Translations under genes and position numbers: made by a program
Assembly (NCBI RefSeq): GCF_001889005.1
Contig: NZ_CP018153.1
Span: 1,026,501-1,090,500 of the forward strand
Length of the DNA stretch: 64,000 bases
Direction: 5' to 3'
Source of the DNA: Christiangramia salexigens
Lineage (GTDB): Bacteria; Bacteroidota; Bacteroidia; Flavobacteriales; Flavobacteriaceae
In this document: positions 7,914 to 16,564 of the stretch, one piece after another
How positions within the stretch are numbered: position 1 is the first letter of the stretch
How the letters are laid out: every line of letters starts with the position of its first letter
Notes under the pieces: generated by a model
Seen by the model: the letters and a program-made list of their open reading frames with translations, nothing else
What the model was told of the DNA's origin: nothing
Database searches by the model: none

Positions 7914-9241
7914 ACCGCTACAGCTTCTTGCGTGAATTCGAATCTAACTAGTCCGTCTCCATCAATTTCCGTCAGTTTTATTTCGTGAAGGGTATTTACA
8001 AGCTCAGGATTCCATGGCGCTTTTACTTTAACATAATTCTCAGTAAAACCATGGATATAACCTTCCTTGTTCTCTCCTTCAAACAGAACCGTCTTTACGT
8101 TGCCTAACTGACTTTCATAGAAAGCCCGTCTCTTTTTAGCAGAAAGGCCGCGAAGCATTTTGCTTCGTTTTTTTCTCACTTTCAAAGGCACAACACCATC
8201 CATTTCTGCAGCCGGCGTGTTATCTCTTTCTGAATAAGTAAAAACATGAAGATAAGATATATCGAGCTCGTTTAGAAAATTATAGGTTTCCAGGAAATGT
8301 TCTTCGGTTTCACCAGGAAAACCAACGATCACATCCACACCTATACATGCATTTGGCATGACCTCTCGTATTCTACTAACCCGGTCTACATAAAGATCGC
8401 TCATATATCTACGACGCATTAGTTTTAGAATAGCATCACTCCCGCTTTGCAGTGGAATATGAAAGTGCGGTACAAAACTATTACTATCGGCTACAAAGTC
8501 TATGGTTTCGTTCTTCAATAAATTTGGCTCTATGGATGAGATTCTAAGTCTTTCAATTCCTTCAACTTCATCCAGAGCTTTTACGAGATCAAGAAAAGTA
8601 TGCTCGTGTTTTTTATTTCCGAATTCACCTTTTCCATAATCTCCAATATTTACACCAGTTAGTACAATTTCCTTAATACCCTTTGCGGAGATTTCCGCAG
8701 CATTATTAAGCACATTTTCGAGCTTATCACTTCGAGAGATTCCTCTGGCTAAAGGGATCGTACAATAAGTACACTTATAATCGCAGCCATCCTGAACTTT
8801 TAGGAATGCTCTGGTTCTATCCCCAATCGAATAAGATCCTACATAAAAATCTGCTTCGTCAATCTCACAAGAATGTACTTCACCATGATCATTTTTTGTG
8901 AGATCGTTCAAATAATCGGTGATCTTGAATTTTTCTGTTGCTCCTAACACCAGGTCTACACCGTCCACAGCGGCAAGTTCCTCGGGCTTTAACTGGGCGT
9001 AGCAGCCTACCGCAATCATGAACGCATCTTCGTTTGCTTTTTGAGCCTGTTTCACGATGGTTTTAAAACGCTTGTCTGCATTTTCAGTAACCGAACAGGT
9101 ATTGATCACATAGATATCTGCTTTTTCTGAAAAATCCACACGCTCAAAGCCTTCATTCTTAAATGACCTGGCTATTGTTGAAGTTTCGGAGAAATTAAGC
9201 TTACATCCGAGTGTATAAAAAGCGACTTTTTTTGCGTTCAT
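7910..9241 (-). CDS. mtaB: tRNA t6A37 methylthiotransferase
   Basis: Converts t6A to ms2t6A at position 37 of tRNAs decoding ANN codons, using radical SAM chemistry. Counted from the chosen start (443 residues), the N-terminal UPF0004 domain has C13, C49 and C80 for one cluster. The radical SAM domain has C153, C157 and C160 (CDYKCTYC) for the second, and a C-terminal TRAM-like region follows after about residue 370. The frame is open upstream to a TTG at 9295. I prefer the ATG at 9241, giving MNAKKVAFYTLGCK, because a TATCTTTG promoter box lies inside the longer version and the shorter N-terminus fits the family. Confidence 0.93.
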   Translation of the reverse strand: MNAKKVAFYTLGCKLNFSETSTIARSFKNEGFERVDFSEKADIYVINTCSVTENADKRFKTIVKQAQKANEDAFMIAVGCYAQLKPEELAAVDGVDLVLGATEKFKITDYLNDLTKNDHGEVHSCEIDEADFYVGSYSIGDRTRAFLKVQDGCDYKCTYCTIPLARGISRSDKLENVLNNAAEISAKGIKEIVLTGVNIGDYGKGEFGNKKHEHTFLDLVKALDEVEGIERLRISSIEPNLLKNETIDFVADSNSFVPHFHIPLQSGSDAILKLMRRRYMSDLYVDRVSRIREVMPNACIGVDVIVGFPGETEEHFLETYNFLNELDISYLHVFTYSERDNTPAAEMDGVVPLKVRKKRSKMLRGLSAKKRRAFYESQLGNVKTVLFEGENKEGYIHGFTENYVKVKAPWNPELVNTLHEIKLTEIDGDGLVRFEFTQEAVAV

Positions 9242-9276
9242 AACAATCCTTAATTCAATATTCAAAAATCGGGCTG

Positions 9277-9284
9277 CAAAGATA
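9277..9284 (-). promoter_or_regulatory. Likely -7 box of mtaB
   Basis: TATCTTTG on the minus strand, 36 bases before the mtaB ATG. No clear TTTG lies 19 nt upstream, so only half of the consensus is present. Its position supports the internal ATG as the true start of mtaB. Confidence 0.5.
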
Positions 9285-9385
9285 CTAAAATCCAAGGATT
9301 TGCATGAGAACTAATTACTCTTAAATCTCAATAGCTTATTGAAGAAAAACCTTAAGTATCCAAAATGGCTTTTTTTTAATCTAAG

Positions 9386-10558
9386 CTAGTCCCTGCGCCA
9401 CTTTGAAGTATATTCAAATACCGCCTCCAGAATCTTTTTATCCTCTTCTCCCAGATCTACATTACGTCTTTTCATAACGATCTCTGCAGTCTCAAATACC
9501 TTATTAAGCTTATAAGTACTGGTACCTGCACTTCCTCCCCAGCTAAAACTTGGAATGAAATTTCTTGGGAATCCGCTTCCAAAAATATTGGCGCTTACTC
9601 CTACTACGGTACCTGTATTGAACATGGTATTGATCCCACATTTACTATGATCGCCCATTATCAATCCGCAAAATTGAAGTCCGGTTTTTGCAAAATTTTC
9701 GGTATTATAATTCCAAAGTCTTACAGGTGCATAATTATTCTTAAGATTGGAGTTGTTGGAATCTGCCCCAATATTACACCATTCACCCAAAACAGAATTC
9801 CCAAGGAATCCATCATGGCCTTTGCTGCTATTTTCGAACATCACAGAATTGTTGATCTCACCTCCGGCCTTACAATTCGGCCCAATGGTGGTTGGTCCAT
9901 AGATCTTGGCTCCAAGTTTAACGGTTCCACTTTCACATAAGGCAAATGGTCCTCTCACAAGGGAACCTTCCATGATCTGGGCATTCTTTCCTATATATAT
10001 CGGTCCTGAAGATGCATTTAAGGAACAGTTCTCTACCACAGCCCCATCCTCTATAAAGATATTATGGGAGTCTTTGGTGAAATTGGAAGCATCGATCTCC
10101 TGCGATTTTCTACCTTTAGTCAATTGATCAAAGTCTTGCTGAATAGCTTCGCCGTTCTTTGAAAATATATCCCACGTATTTTCGATGGTGATCAGATCTC
10201 CCGTATAATCAATACTATCAAATTCAGAAATATCTCCATCATTAGAGTCCTCTTGAAAATAAGCTACAGTCTCACCTTTATACTGCAGTTTTTGATTAGC
10301 ACCCAGGGAATTAATCTTATCAACAAGCTCCTGACAGGGAATGAAAGACGCACTGATATAAACATTAGCCTTATCGAGTTTTAAAGGCCATTTCCCACTT
10401 AAATAATCTTCAGTCTTCGTAGAAGTTTCAGTCTTCAGAAAATTTTCCCATTTCTCCCTTATCGTAAGTATACCCACGCGAATATCGGCTACAGGCCTTG
10501 TAAAGGTTAATGGTAAAAGGTCTTTTCTTGAAGGACCATCGAAAAGAATATAATTCAT
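9386..10558 (-). CDS. GlmU-like sugar nucleotidyl/acetyltransferase family protein
   Basis: A 390-residue protein. The N-terminal half begins MNYILFDGPSRKDLLPLTFT and lacks the G-rich GxGTRM signature of ordinary pyrophosphorylases. The C-terminal half is a left-handed beta-helix with hexapeptide periodicity (GPIYIGKNAQIMEGSLVRGP, YGPTTIGPNCKAGGEI, NTGTVVGVSANIFG). This matches the Bacteroidota 'GlmU family', proposed as an alternative source of UDP-GlcNAc for peptidoglycan and surface glycans. Bifunctionality is inference from the family. It is monocistronic, downstream of rpmE2 across a terminator. Confidence 0.85.
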   Translation of the reverse strand: MNYILFDGPSRKDLLPLTFTRPVADIRVGILTIREKWENFLKTETSTKTEDYLSGKWPLKLDKANVYISASFIPCQELVDKINSLGANQKLQYKGETVAYFQEDSNDGDISEFDSIDYTGDLITIENTWDIFSKNGEAIQQDFDQLTKGRKSQEIDASNFTKDSHNIFIEDGAVVENCSLNASSGPIYIGKNAQIMEGSLVRGPFALCESGTVKLGAKIYGPTTIGPNCKAGGEINNSVMFENSSKGHDGFLGNSVLGEWCNIGADSNNSNLKNNYAPVRLWNYNTENFAKTGLQFCGLIMGDHSKCGINTMFNTGTVVGVSANIFGSGFPRNFIPSFSWGGSAGTSTYKLNKVFETAEIVMKRRNVDLGEEDKKILEAVFEYTSKWRRD

Positions 10559-10575
10559 GTTGTTTTTCTTTTTTC

Positions 10576-10583
10576 CAAAAATA
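10576..10583 (-). promoter_or_regulatory. Likely -7 box of the GlmU-like gene
   Basis: TATTTTTG on the minus strand, 17 bases before the ATG, so the leader would be only about 12 bases. No TTTG at the expected -33 position. Confidence 0.4.
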
Positions 10584-10630
10584 AAGCTTCCTCCTTAACA
10601 GAGAAGAAATTAATGAAATTCAATTACACA

Positions 10631-10655
10631 AAAAAAGCCGCTATAAAAGCGGCTT
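10631..10655 (-). terminator. rpmE2 terminator
   Basis: The arms AAGCCGCT (10635-10642) and AGCGGCTT (10648-10655) pair perfectly around a 5-base loop. The minus strand then has a run of six T. It is placed 25 bases after the rpmE2 stop. Confidence 0.85.
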
Positions 10656-10679
10656 ATATATTTTGAAAAACAGGAAAAA

Positions 10680-10934
10680 TTACTTTTTCTTGAATTTAGC
10701 GTATTTGTTCTTGAACTTGTCAATTCTACCTGCACTATCAACAAGCTTAGTTTGTCCTGTATAGTATGGGTGAGAAGTTCTGGAGATTTCCAGTTTTACC
10801 AACGGGTACTCAGTTCCGTCAACTTCAATAGTTTCTTTTGTCTTTGCAGTAGACTTTGTGATAAATACGTCTTCGTTAGACATATCTTTAAAAGCTACTA
10901 ATCTATAATTTTCCGGATGGATTCCCTGCTTCAT
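10680..10934 (-). CDS. rpmE2: 50S ribosomal protein L31 type B
   Basis: An 84-residue ribosomal protein with the L31 signature [18 protein letters not shown] and [20 protein letters not shown]. It contains no cysteine, so it is the zinc-independent (C-minus) form. In many bacteria that form is induced under zinc limitation, but it is constitutive where it is the only copy; the sequence does not tell which applies here. No Zur-like dyad is obvious. A consensus promoter lies upstream and a terminator downstream, so it is a single-gene unit. Confidence 0.97.
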   Translation of the reverse strand: MKQGIHPENYRLVAFKDMSNEDVFITKSTAKTKETIEVDGTEYPLVKLEISRTSHPYYTGQTKLVDSAGRIDKFKNKYAKFKKK

Positions 10935-10961
10935 CGCTTTGATCTTTTAATTTTCGAGGTG

Positions 10962-10992
10962 CAAATTTAATTAATAACAACTTAACTACAAA
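10962..10992 (-). promoter_or_regulatory. rpmE2 promoter
   Basis: Minus-strand TTTG (10989-10992), exactly 19 nt, then TAAATTTG (10962-10969). This is the same arrangement as at rpmH. The start would be near 10956, about 22 bases before the ATG. Confidence 0.8.
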
Positions 10993-11038
10993 TAAAAATC
11001 AAAAAACTTTTAAATGATTTTTGATTGTAACGTTTTCC

Positions 11039-11046
11039 TATATTTG
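11039..11046 (+). promoter_or_regulatory. Likely -7 box of the DUF4199 gene
   Basis: TATATTTG, 35 bases before the ATG at 11082. A TTTG at 11020-11023 is only 15 nt upstream rather than 19, so the pair is imperfect. It may drive the whole DUF4199 to ABC-exporter run. Confidence 0.5.
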
Positions 11047-11081
11047 TTTACTAACTGCTAAACTAACCAATCTTCAATTAA

Positions 11082-11600
11082 ATGGAAAATTCTCCTTCAG
11101 TTAAATCAATTGCTTACACCTATGGGGTTCTAATGGCAGCCTATTCAATTTTAGTATTAGTTCTTGTTTATGTTTTTAATTTTGATCAGCAGAGTTGGGT
11201 AGTGGGTGGAATTAATGCCCTGGTAAGTATCGTGTTATTCACATTGGCAATTAAGTCCTATAAGACGAAGAATTCGAATTACCTCAGTATTAAAGAAGCA
11301 CTAAAGGTGGGTTTAGCCACAGCTCTGATCGCCGGATTAATTTCTGCCATTTATGTTTATGTACATTATAACTTCGTATATCCGGAATTTTTGGACCTAA
11401 TGCGTGAAAAAGCCTATTCGGATATGTTAGATAGCGGAATGGAAGAAAAACAGATCACTCAGGCTATGGAAATGAGCAGTTTCACAACTACACCATGGTT
11501 TTTTGCAACTATGACCATAGTTTCCAGTTTATTTTTCGGATTTTTAATTTCTTTGATAGTAGGATTAATATTAAAAAAAGAAAATCCTGCACATCAATAA
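11082..11600 (+). CDS. DUF4199 family membrane protein
   Basis: A 172-residue inner-membrane protein with four hydrophobic helices, near residues 10-32, 38-57, 72-92 and 140-165. A polar loop contains a MREKAYSDMLDSGMEEKQI segment. The layout, with the acidic/amphipathic loop between helices 3 and 4, matches DUF4199, common in Bacteroidota and of unknown function. It is immediately upstream (17 bp) of a membrane GT2 glycosyltransferase, a pairing I recall as frequent in flavobacteria. A helper role for that enzyme is possible but unproven. Confidence 0.85.
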   Translation: MENSPSVKSIAYTYGVLMAAYSILVLVLVYVFNFDQQSWVVGGINALVSIVLFTLAIKSYKTKNSNYLSIKEALKVGLATALIAGLISAIYVYVHYNFVYPEFLDLMREKAYSDMLDSGMEEKQITQAMEMSSFTTTPWFFATMTIVSSLFFGFLISLIVGLILKKENPAHQ

Positions 11601-11617
11601 TCAACTAAATACTTAGA

Positions 11618-12577
11618 ATGCAAATATCGGTTGTAATACCACTTCTTAACGAAGAACAATCTTTAGCAGAATTATATAATTGGATCGCAAAAGTAATGCG
11701 ATCCAATTCCTTTTCTTACGAGATCCTTTTTATAGATGATGGGAGTACCGACGCCTCGTGGGAGACCATTGAATCCCTGTCAAATTTAGATTCCTCGGTT
11801 AAAGGGATCCGGTTTAATCGTAATTATGGAAAGTCTCAGGCACTTCATGCCGGGTTCCTTAAAGCTAAAGGTGATGTGATCATTACCATGGATGCAGATC
11901 TACAGGATAACCCCGAAGAAATACCGGAACTATATGAGATGATCACAATGAATGGTTATGATCTGGTTTCCGGATGGAAGAAAAAACGTTACGATAATGT
12001 AGTTACCAAAAACTTACCTTCCAAACTCTTTAATGCTGCTGCAAGAAAAACTTCCGGTGTAAAATTGCATGATTTTAATTGTGGTTTAAAGGCTTATAAA
12101 AAAGAGGTTATCAAGAATATAGATGTATATGGCGAAATGCACAGATACATCCCAGTTTTGGCTAAAAATGCAGGTTATTATAAGATCACAGAAAAAGTGG
12201 TGCAGCATCAGGCCAGAAAATACGGAACAACTAAATTCGGCATTAACCGCTTTATACATGGATTTCTTGATCTTATAAGTATATGGTTCCTTTCAAAGTT
12301 TGGACGGCGCCCAATGCATCTATTCGGCGCACTTGGTGTATTAATGTTCATTATTGGATTGGTTGCTGCAGGCTGGATAGGCTTTTCTAAATTGTATAAG
12401 CTATATCACGGAATTCCGAATGTGTTAGTAACCTCTAACCCCTGGTTTTATATTTCTCTCACCGTAATGATCATAGGAACTCAATTCTTTCTTGCGGGAT
12501 TTTTAGGGGAGCTAATCCTTAGATCTAAAAGAGAAAAAGAACGTTATCTTATTAAGAAAACCACAACTAATATTTAG
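11618..12577 (+). CDS. Membrane GT2 glycosyltransferase (DPMS/GtrB-like)
   Basis: A 319-residue family 2 glycosyltransferase. The N-terminal GT-A domain starts MQISVVIPLLNEEQSLAEL and has FIDDGSTDASW, the DADLQD metal-binding motif near residue 91, and a KYGTTKFG segment. Two transmembrane helices follow at about residues 233-258 and 275-302. This architecture is that of polyprenyl-phosphate mannosyl/glucosyltransferases, which load a sugar onto undecaprenyl phosphate at the cytoplasmic face for use in envelope glycans. The actual sugar cannot be read from the sequence. It lies between DUF4199 and a phosphosugar mutase that could supply its donor precursor. Confidence 0.9.
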   Translation: MQISVVIPLLNEEQSLAELYNWIAKVMRSNSFSYEILFIDDGSTDASWETIESLSNLDSSVKGIRFNRNYGKSQALHAGFLKAKGDVIITMDADLQDNPEEIPELYEMITMNGYDLVSGWKKKRYDNVVTKNLPSKLFNAAARKTSGVKLHDFNCGLKAYKKEVIKNIDVYGEMHRYIPVLAKNAGYYKITEKVVQHQARKYGTTKFGINRFIHGFLDLISIWFLSKFGRRPMHLFGALGVLMFIIGLVAAGWIGFSKLYKLYHGIPNVLVTSNPWFYISLTVMIIGTQFFLAGFLGELILRSKREKERYLIKKTTTNI

Positions 12578-12598
12578 GAGCTTTCCTTATTTAATCAT

Positions 12599-12606
12599 TA
12601 TTTTTG
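12599..12606 (+). promoter_or_regulatory. Possible -7 box before the phosphosugar mutase
   Basis: TATTTTTG within the 49-bp gap after the glycosyltransferase and 20 bases before the mutase ATG. It lacks a -33 TTTG, so it may be only a weak internal promoter. Confidence 0.35.
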
Positions 12607-12626
12607 TCCATTAGAAAATTAAATTT

Positions 12627-14357
12627 ATGGCTACTATAAAACCTGAAATTCTCCAGAATGCCAAAGCTTGGCTTACAGATTTTTTTGATGACGAGACTAA
12701 ATCTGAGATCAACAAACTTATCGAGGAAAACCCTCAGGAGCTAGAAGAAAGCTTTTATAAGAATGCTGAATTTGGAACCGGAGGAATGAGAGGTGTTATG
12801 GGAGTCGGCACCAATAGGATTAATAGGTACACACTCGGAAAGAACACTCAGGGTTTATCAGACTACCTGAAAAAATCCTTTCCGGGAAAAAATATAAAAG
12901 TTGCCATAGCTTATGATTGCCGTAATAACAGTAAGGAACTGGCTAAAGTAGTAGCCGATGTATTTTCAGCCAACGGAATCAAGGTCTTCTTGTTTTCTGA
13001 TTTACGACCCACACCAGAATTATCGTACGCTGTTAAACTATTAGATTGTCAATGTGGTATCGTATTAACAGCAAGCCACAATCCGCCAGAATACAATGGC
13101 TACAAGGTATACTGGGAAGATGGCGGGCAATTGGTCCCTCCTCAGGATAAAGAATTAGTAGATACGATTAATGATCTAAAATACGAAGCGATAAACTTCA
13201 ACGCTAACGAAGATCTTATTCAACAAATAGATACTGAAGTTGATGAATCATTTATTGAAGCTTCGGTAAAGAACGGAAGTTTTGATATTTCAAATTCAGC
13301 CAGAGAAAACCTGAATATAGTTTTCACTTCGCTACACGGTACTTCAATTACCATGGTGCCCGAAGTATTAAAGAAGGCTGGTTTCACCAATATTCATATT
13401 GTAGAAGAACAGAAAAAACCTGATGGTAATTTCCCAACTGTTAAGTCTCCAAATCCGGAAGAACCGGCTGCTTTAAAGATTGCGCTTGAGCTCGCCGAAG
13501 AGAAGAATGCCGATATCGTAATTGGAACAGACCCTGATTGTGACAGATTAGGTGTTGCAGTAAGGGACCTGAATGGAAAGATGGTTTTACTAAATGGAAA
13601 TCAAACCATGCTGGTAATGACCTGGTTCCTGTTAGATCAATGGAAAAAAGAAGGCAAGATAAAAGGAAAGGAATTTGTAGCCTCTACAATTGTTTCCACA
13701 CCTATGCTTAAAAACCTGGTAGAAGGTTACGATGTTGAGTACAAGGAAGTTTTAACCGGATTCAAATGGATCGCTAAACTAATAAAAGACCATCCGGAAC
13801 TTGACTTTATAGGTGGTGGTGAAGAAAGCTTTGGATATATGGTAGGTGATTTCGTAAGAGATAAAGATGCGGTAACCGCTACCCTACTCGCCTGTGAGAT
13901 CGCTGCCAAAATGAAAGATGAAAAGAGTTCTTTTTATCAAAAGCTTCTTGAATTATACAAAGAATACGGACTTTACAAGGAGGAATTGATCTCTCTTGTA
14001 AAAAAGGGAATTCAGGGAGAAAAAGAAATTAAGCAAATGCTTATAGACCTTAGAGAAAACCCATGGCAGGAAATCGATGGTGAAAAAGTAGTCCTTATTG
14101 AAGATTATAATTCTTCTATAGCTAAAAATGTACAGGACCATACTGAACATCGAATAGACATTCCAAAATCCAATGTTCTAATATACTATACAGAAAATGG
14201 CACCAAGATCGCGGCCAGACCAAGTGGAACGGAACCTAAGATAAAGTTCTACATCAGCGTGAACGGTGAACTTGATGCAACTGAAAATTATACTGAACAG
14301 AATCAAAAATTGAGTGATAAAATTGCCCGAATAAAAGAGGAACTTCAACTGGGCTAA
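12627..14357 (+). CDS. Phospho-sugar mutase (phosphoglucomutase/phosphomannomutase)
   Basis: Interconverts hexose 1- and 6-phosphates in the cytoplasm. The 576 residues show the four alpha-D-phosphohexomutase domains: FGTGGMRGVMG near residue 50; the phosphoserine loop TASHNPPEYNGYK with catalytic Ser150; the metal-binding loop GTDPDCDRLG near residue 302; the sugar-binding GGGEESFGY near residue 397; and the phosphate-binding RPSGTEPKIKFY close to the C-terminus. The length matches the longer PgcA/PGM2-like subgroup rather than the E. coli ManB subgroup. Glucose versus mannose preference is not visible. The ABC exporter starts 10 bp downstream. Confidence 0.93.
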   Translation: MATIKPEILQNAKAWLTDFFDDETKSEINKLIEENPQELEESFYKNAEFGTGGMRGVMGVGTNRINRYTLGKNTQGLSDYLKKSFPGKNIKVAIAYDCRNNSKELAKVVADVFSANGIKVFLFSDLRPTPELSYAVKLLDCQCGIVLTASHNPPEYNGYKVYWEDGGQLVPPQDKELVDTINDLKYEAINFNANEDLIQQIDTEVDESFIEASVKNGSFDISNSARENLNIVFTSLHGTSITMVPEVLKKAGFTNIHIVEEQKKPDGNFPTVKSPNPEEPAALKIALELAEEKNADIVIGTDPDCDRLGVAVRDLNGKMVLLNGNQTMLVMTWFLLDQWKKEGKIKGKEFVASTIVSTPMLKNLVEGYDVEYKEVLTGFKWIAKLIKDHPELDFIGGGEESFGYMVGDFVRDKDAVTATLLACEIAAKMKDEKSSFYQKLLELYKEYGLYKEELISLVKKGIQGEKEIKQMLIDLRENPWQEIDGEKVVLIEDYNSSIAKNVQDHTEHRIDIPKSNVLIYYTENGTKIAARPSGTEPKIKFYISVNGELDATENYTEQNQKLSDKIARIKEELQLG

Positions 14358-14367
14358 CTACCTTTAA

Positions 14368-16191
14368 ATGACATATTTTCGAAAAATACTCCAATTCGCG
14401 GTTCCATATAAGAAATACGCGGTATTGAATATTGTATGTAATATATTTTATGCAATCTTCAGTACGCTTTCCTTTATTGCCTTGATCCCGGTTATCCAGG
14501 TCCTTTTTGATAAAACCAAAAGGGTTTCTGAAAAACCTTTGTGGGACGGACTGGCCGGAATAAAGGATTATGCCGTAAATCACTTTAATTATTATGTGAC
14601 CCAAAAAGTTAATGAAGATGAAGTTGCCGCTCTGGTATTCATTTGTGGTATTGTAGTCCTGCTGTTCTTCCTTAAGAATATGTTTGGCTACCTGAGCTCA
14701 TTCTTTTTGACGTTTTTACGAAATGGGGTTTTAAGGGATGTTAGGGATGCGATGTATAAAAAAATTATCGCACTTCCTGTAGCCTATTTTTCTGAAAAGA
14801 AAAAGGGTGATACCATTTCCCGTATCACGGCAGATGTAAATGAAGTACAGACTTCATTCCTTTCCATATTAGAGTTGATTGTTAGAGAACCACTTACAAT
14901 TCTTTTTACAATTATTGCGATGCTTATGATGAGTGCGAAACTCACCTTGTTTGTATTCGTATTCCTTCCTGTTTCCGGATTCATCATTTCTCTTATCGGA
15001 AAGCAGTTAAAAAAACAATCTAATCTTGCACAGGAAGAAAACGGGCATTTCCTGAGCATTGTTGAAGAAACCCTTTCAAGCCTGAAGATCATAAAAGGTT
15101 TTAATGCCGAAGATAAGTTTTACAAAAAGTTCCAGGAATCTACCAATCGTTTAAACGGCATACTAAATAGTCTTGTTAACAGGCAGAATATGGCCTCCCC
15201 TACCAGTGAATTCCTTGGAATATTCGTAATCGTGATTATCTTATGGTTCGGTGGTAATATGGTTTTGATTGAAGGTAGCCTGGACGCTGCAACCTTTATC
15301 GCTTTTCTGGGATTGGCCTATAATATTCTAACTCCTGCCAAGCAAATCTCCAAGGCTTCCTATAGCGTTAAAAAAGGAAATGCCGCGGCAGAAAGAATAC
15401 TGGCAGTTCTTGAAACTCCTATCAGCATTAAAGACCAACCCGATGCTATAGATAAAAAAGAGTTTGAAAATGAAATAAGTATTGAGAATATAAATTTCAG
15501 CTACGAGGAGGAAAAAGTATTAAAAAACTTCAGCATAAAGGTTCCTAAAGGTAAGACGGTGGCATTGGTAGGTCAATCCGGATCCGGAAAATCCACCATA
15601 GCCAATCTTATAACCAGGTTTTATGATGTTCAGGACGGAAGCATAAAACTGGATGGTACCGATATTAGAAATATAAAAAAGGCTTCTTTGCGTAATCTTT
15701 TAGGATTGGTTACTCAGGATAGTATTCTATTCAATGATACCATAAGAAATAATGTAGCCTTAGGAAAGGATAATGCTACAGACGAGGAGATCATTGATGC
15801 TTTAAAAGTGGCAAATGCCTGGGAATTTGTTAAAGAACTACCTAATAAGCTGGATACCAATATTGGTGATAGCGGTAATAAATTAAGCGGAGGCCAAAAG
15901 CAAAGGCTTTCTATTGCCCGAGCAGTATTAAAGAATCCCCCGGTAATGATATTGGATGAGGCGACTTCCGCTCTGGATACCGAAAGTGAAAAGTTAGTTC
16001 AAAAGGCTTTGGAGAATATGATGAAGAATAGAACTTCTGTTATCATTGCTCACAGACTTTCTACCATACAGGACGCAGATAATATTGTAGTAATGCAAAG
16101 AGGGGAAATAGTAGAACAGGGCAAGCACCAGGAATTACTGGAGAAAAAAGGAACTTACCATAAGCTGGTGGAAATGCAATCTTTTGCATAA
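14368..16191 (+). CDS. ABC exporter, fused membrane and ATPase domains (MsbA-like)
   Basis: A 607-residue half-transporter. The type IV transmembrane domain, with about six helices, spans residues 15-320. The nucleotide-binding domain has Walker A GQSGSGKST near residue 402, the signature KLSGGQKQRLS near 503, Walker B VMILDEATSALD near 526 and the H-loop IIAHRLST. It works as a homodimer in the inner membrane. MsbA-like export of lipid A or another lipid-linked glycan is plausible given the neighbouring glycosyltransferase and mutase, but drug or peptide export cannot be excluded. It is last in its run and followed by a strong terminator. Confidence 0.9.
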   Translation: MTYFRKILQFAVPYKKYAVLNIVCNIFYAIFSTLSFIALIPVIQVLFDKTKRVSEKPLWDGLAGIKDYAVNHFNYYVTQKVNEDEVAALVFICGIVVLLFFLKNMFGYLSSFFLTFLRNGVLRDVRDAMYKKIIALPVAYFSEKKKGDTISRITADVNEVQTSFLSILELIVREPLTILFTIIAMLMMSAKLTLFVFVFLPVSGFIISLIGKQLKKQSNLAQEENGHFLSIVEETLSSLKIIKGFNAEDKFYKKFQESTNRLNGILNSLVNRQNMASPTSEFLGIFVIVIILWFGGNMVLIEGSLDAATFIAFLGLAYNILTPAKQISKASYSVKKGNAAAERILAVLETPISIKDQPDAIDKKEFENEISIENINFSYEEEKVLKNFSIKVPKGKTVALVGQSGSGKSTIANLITRFYDVQDGSIKLDGTDIRNIKKASLRNLLGLVTQDSILFNDTIRNNVALGKDNATDEEIIDALKVANAWEFVKELPNKLDTNIGDSGNKLSGGQKQRLSIARAVLKNPPVMILDEATSALDTESEKLVQKALENMMKNRTSVIIAHRLSTIQDADNIVVMQRGEIVEQGKHQELLEKKGTYHKLVEMQSFA

Positions 16192-16243
16192 AATAATATG
16201 CCTCCTGATATCAAATAAAGAATTTCGGAAAAATTAGAGCATA

Positions 16244-16278
16244 AAAAAATGGATGATAGTAGGTATCATCCATTTTTT
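16244..16278 (+). terminator. Terminator after the ABC exporter
   Basis: A perfect 14-bp stem, AAAAAATGGATGAT (16244-16257) with ATCATCCATTTTTT (16265-16278), and a 7-base loop. It ends the DUF4199 to exporter transcript. The rest of the stretch up to the sigma-factor gene (16279-16564) holds no gene I can support, only the sigma promoter box. Confidence 0.88.
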
Positions 16279-16519
16279 AATCAAAATTACCTTCACCTTG
16301 AGGCTGATGAAAATAATGCGATTTAATTCGTTCTTTGAGGCAAAAAAAGGAATAAATCTAATTATTTCCTTAAAGATACAATAATTTCGCAATCAAGCAA
16401 GAAAAAAATGCATTTAATCTATCTTATATGTTTTTAAAGCAATTTAAAGGAAGATAAACGAAAGTTTTTTCTTACGGCTAAAATTTATAGAATTGGTTTT
16501 CAAAGCCTTTACTTTTACA

Positions 16520-16527
16520 TAACTTTG
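16520..16527 (+). promoter_or_regulatory. Likely -7 box of the ECF sigma operon
   Basis: TAACTTTG, 37 bases before the TTG start codon. No TTTG lies 19 nt upstream. An auto-regulated sigma operon would normally carry a different, self-recognised promoter, which I cannot identify here. Confidence 0.45.
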
Positions 16528-16564
16528 CCCTGCCCTACCCAGACTTTTAACAACATTCGTATCA

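Noticed and set aside
9242..9295. Upstream TTG extension of mtaB by 18 residues
   Set aside because: The extension contains the TATCTTTG promoter box and an N-terminus unlike the family. The ATG at 9241 is preferred.
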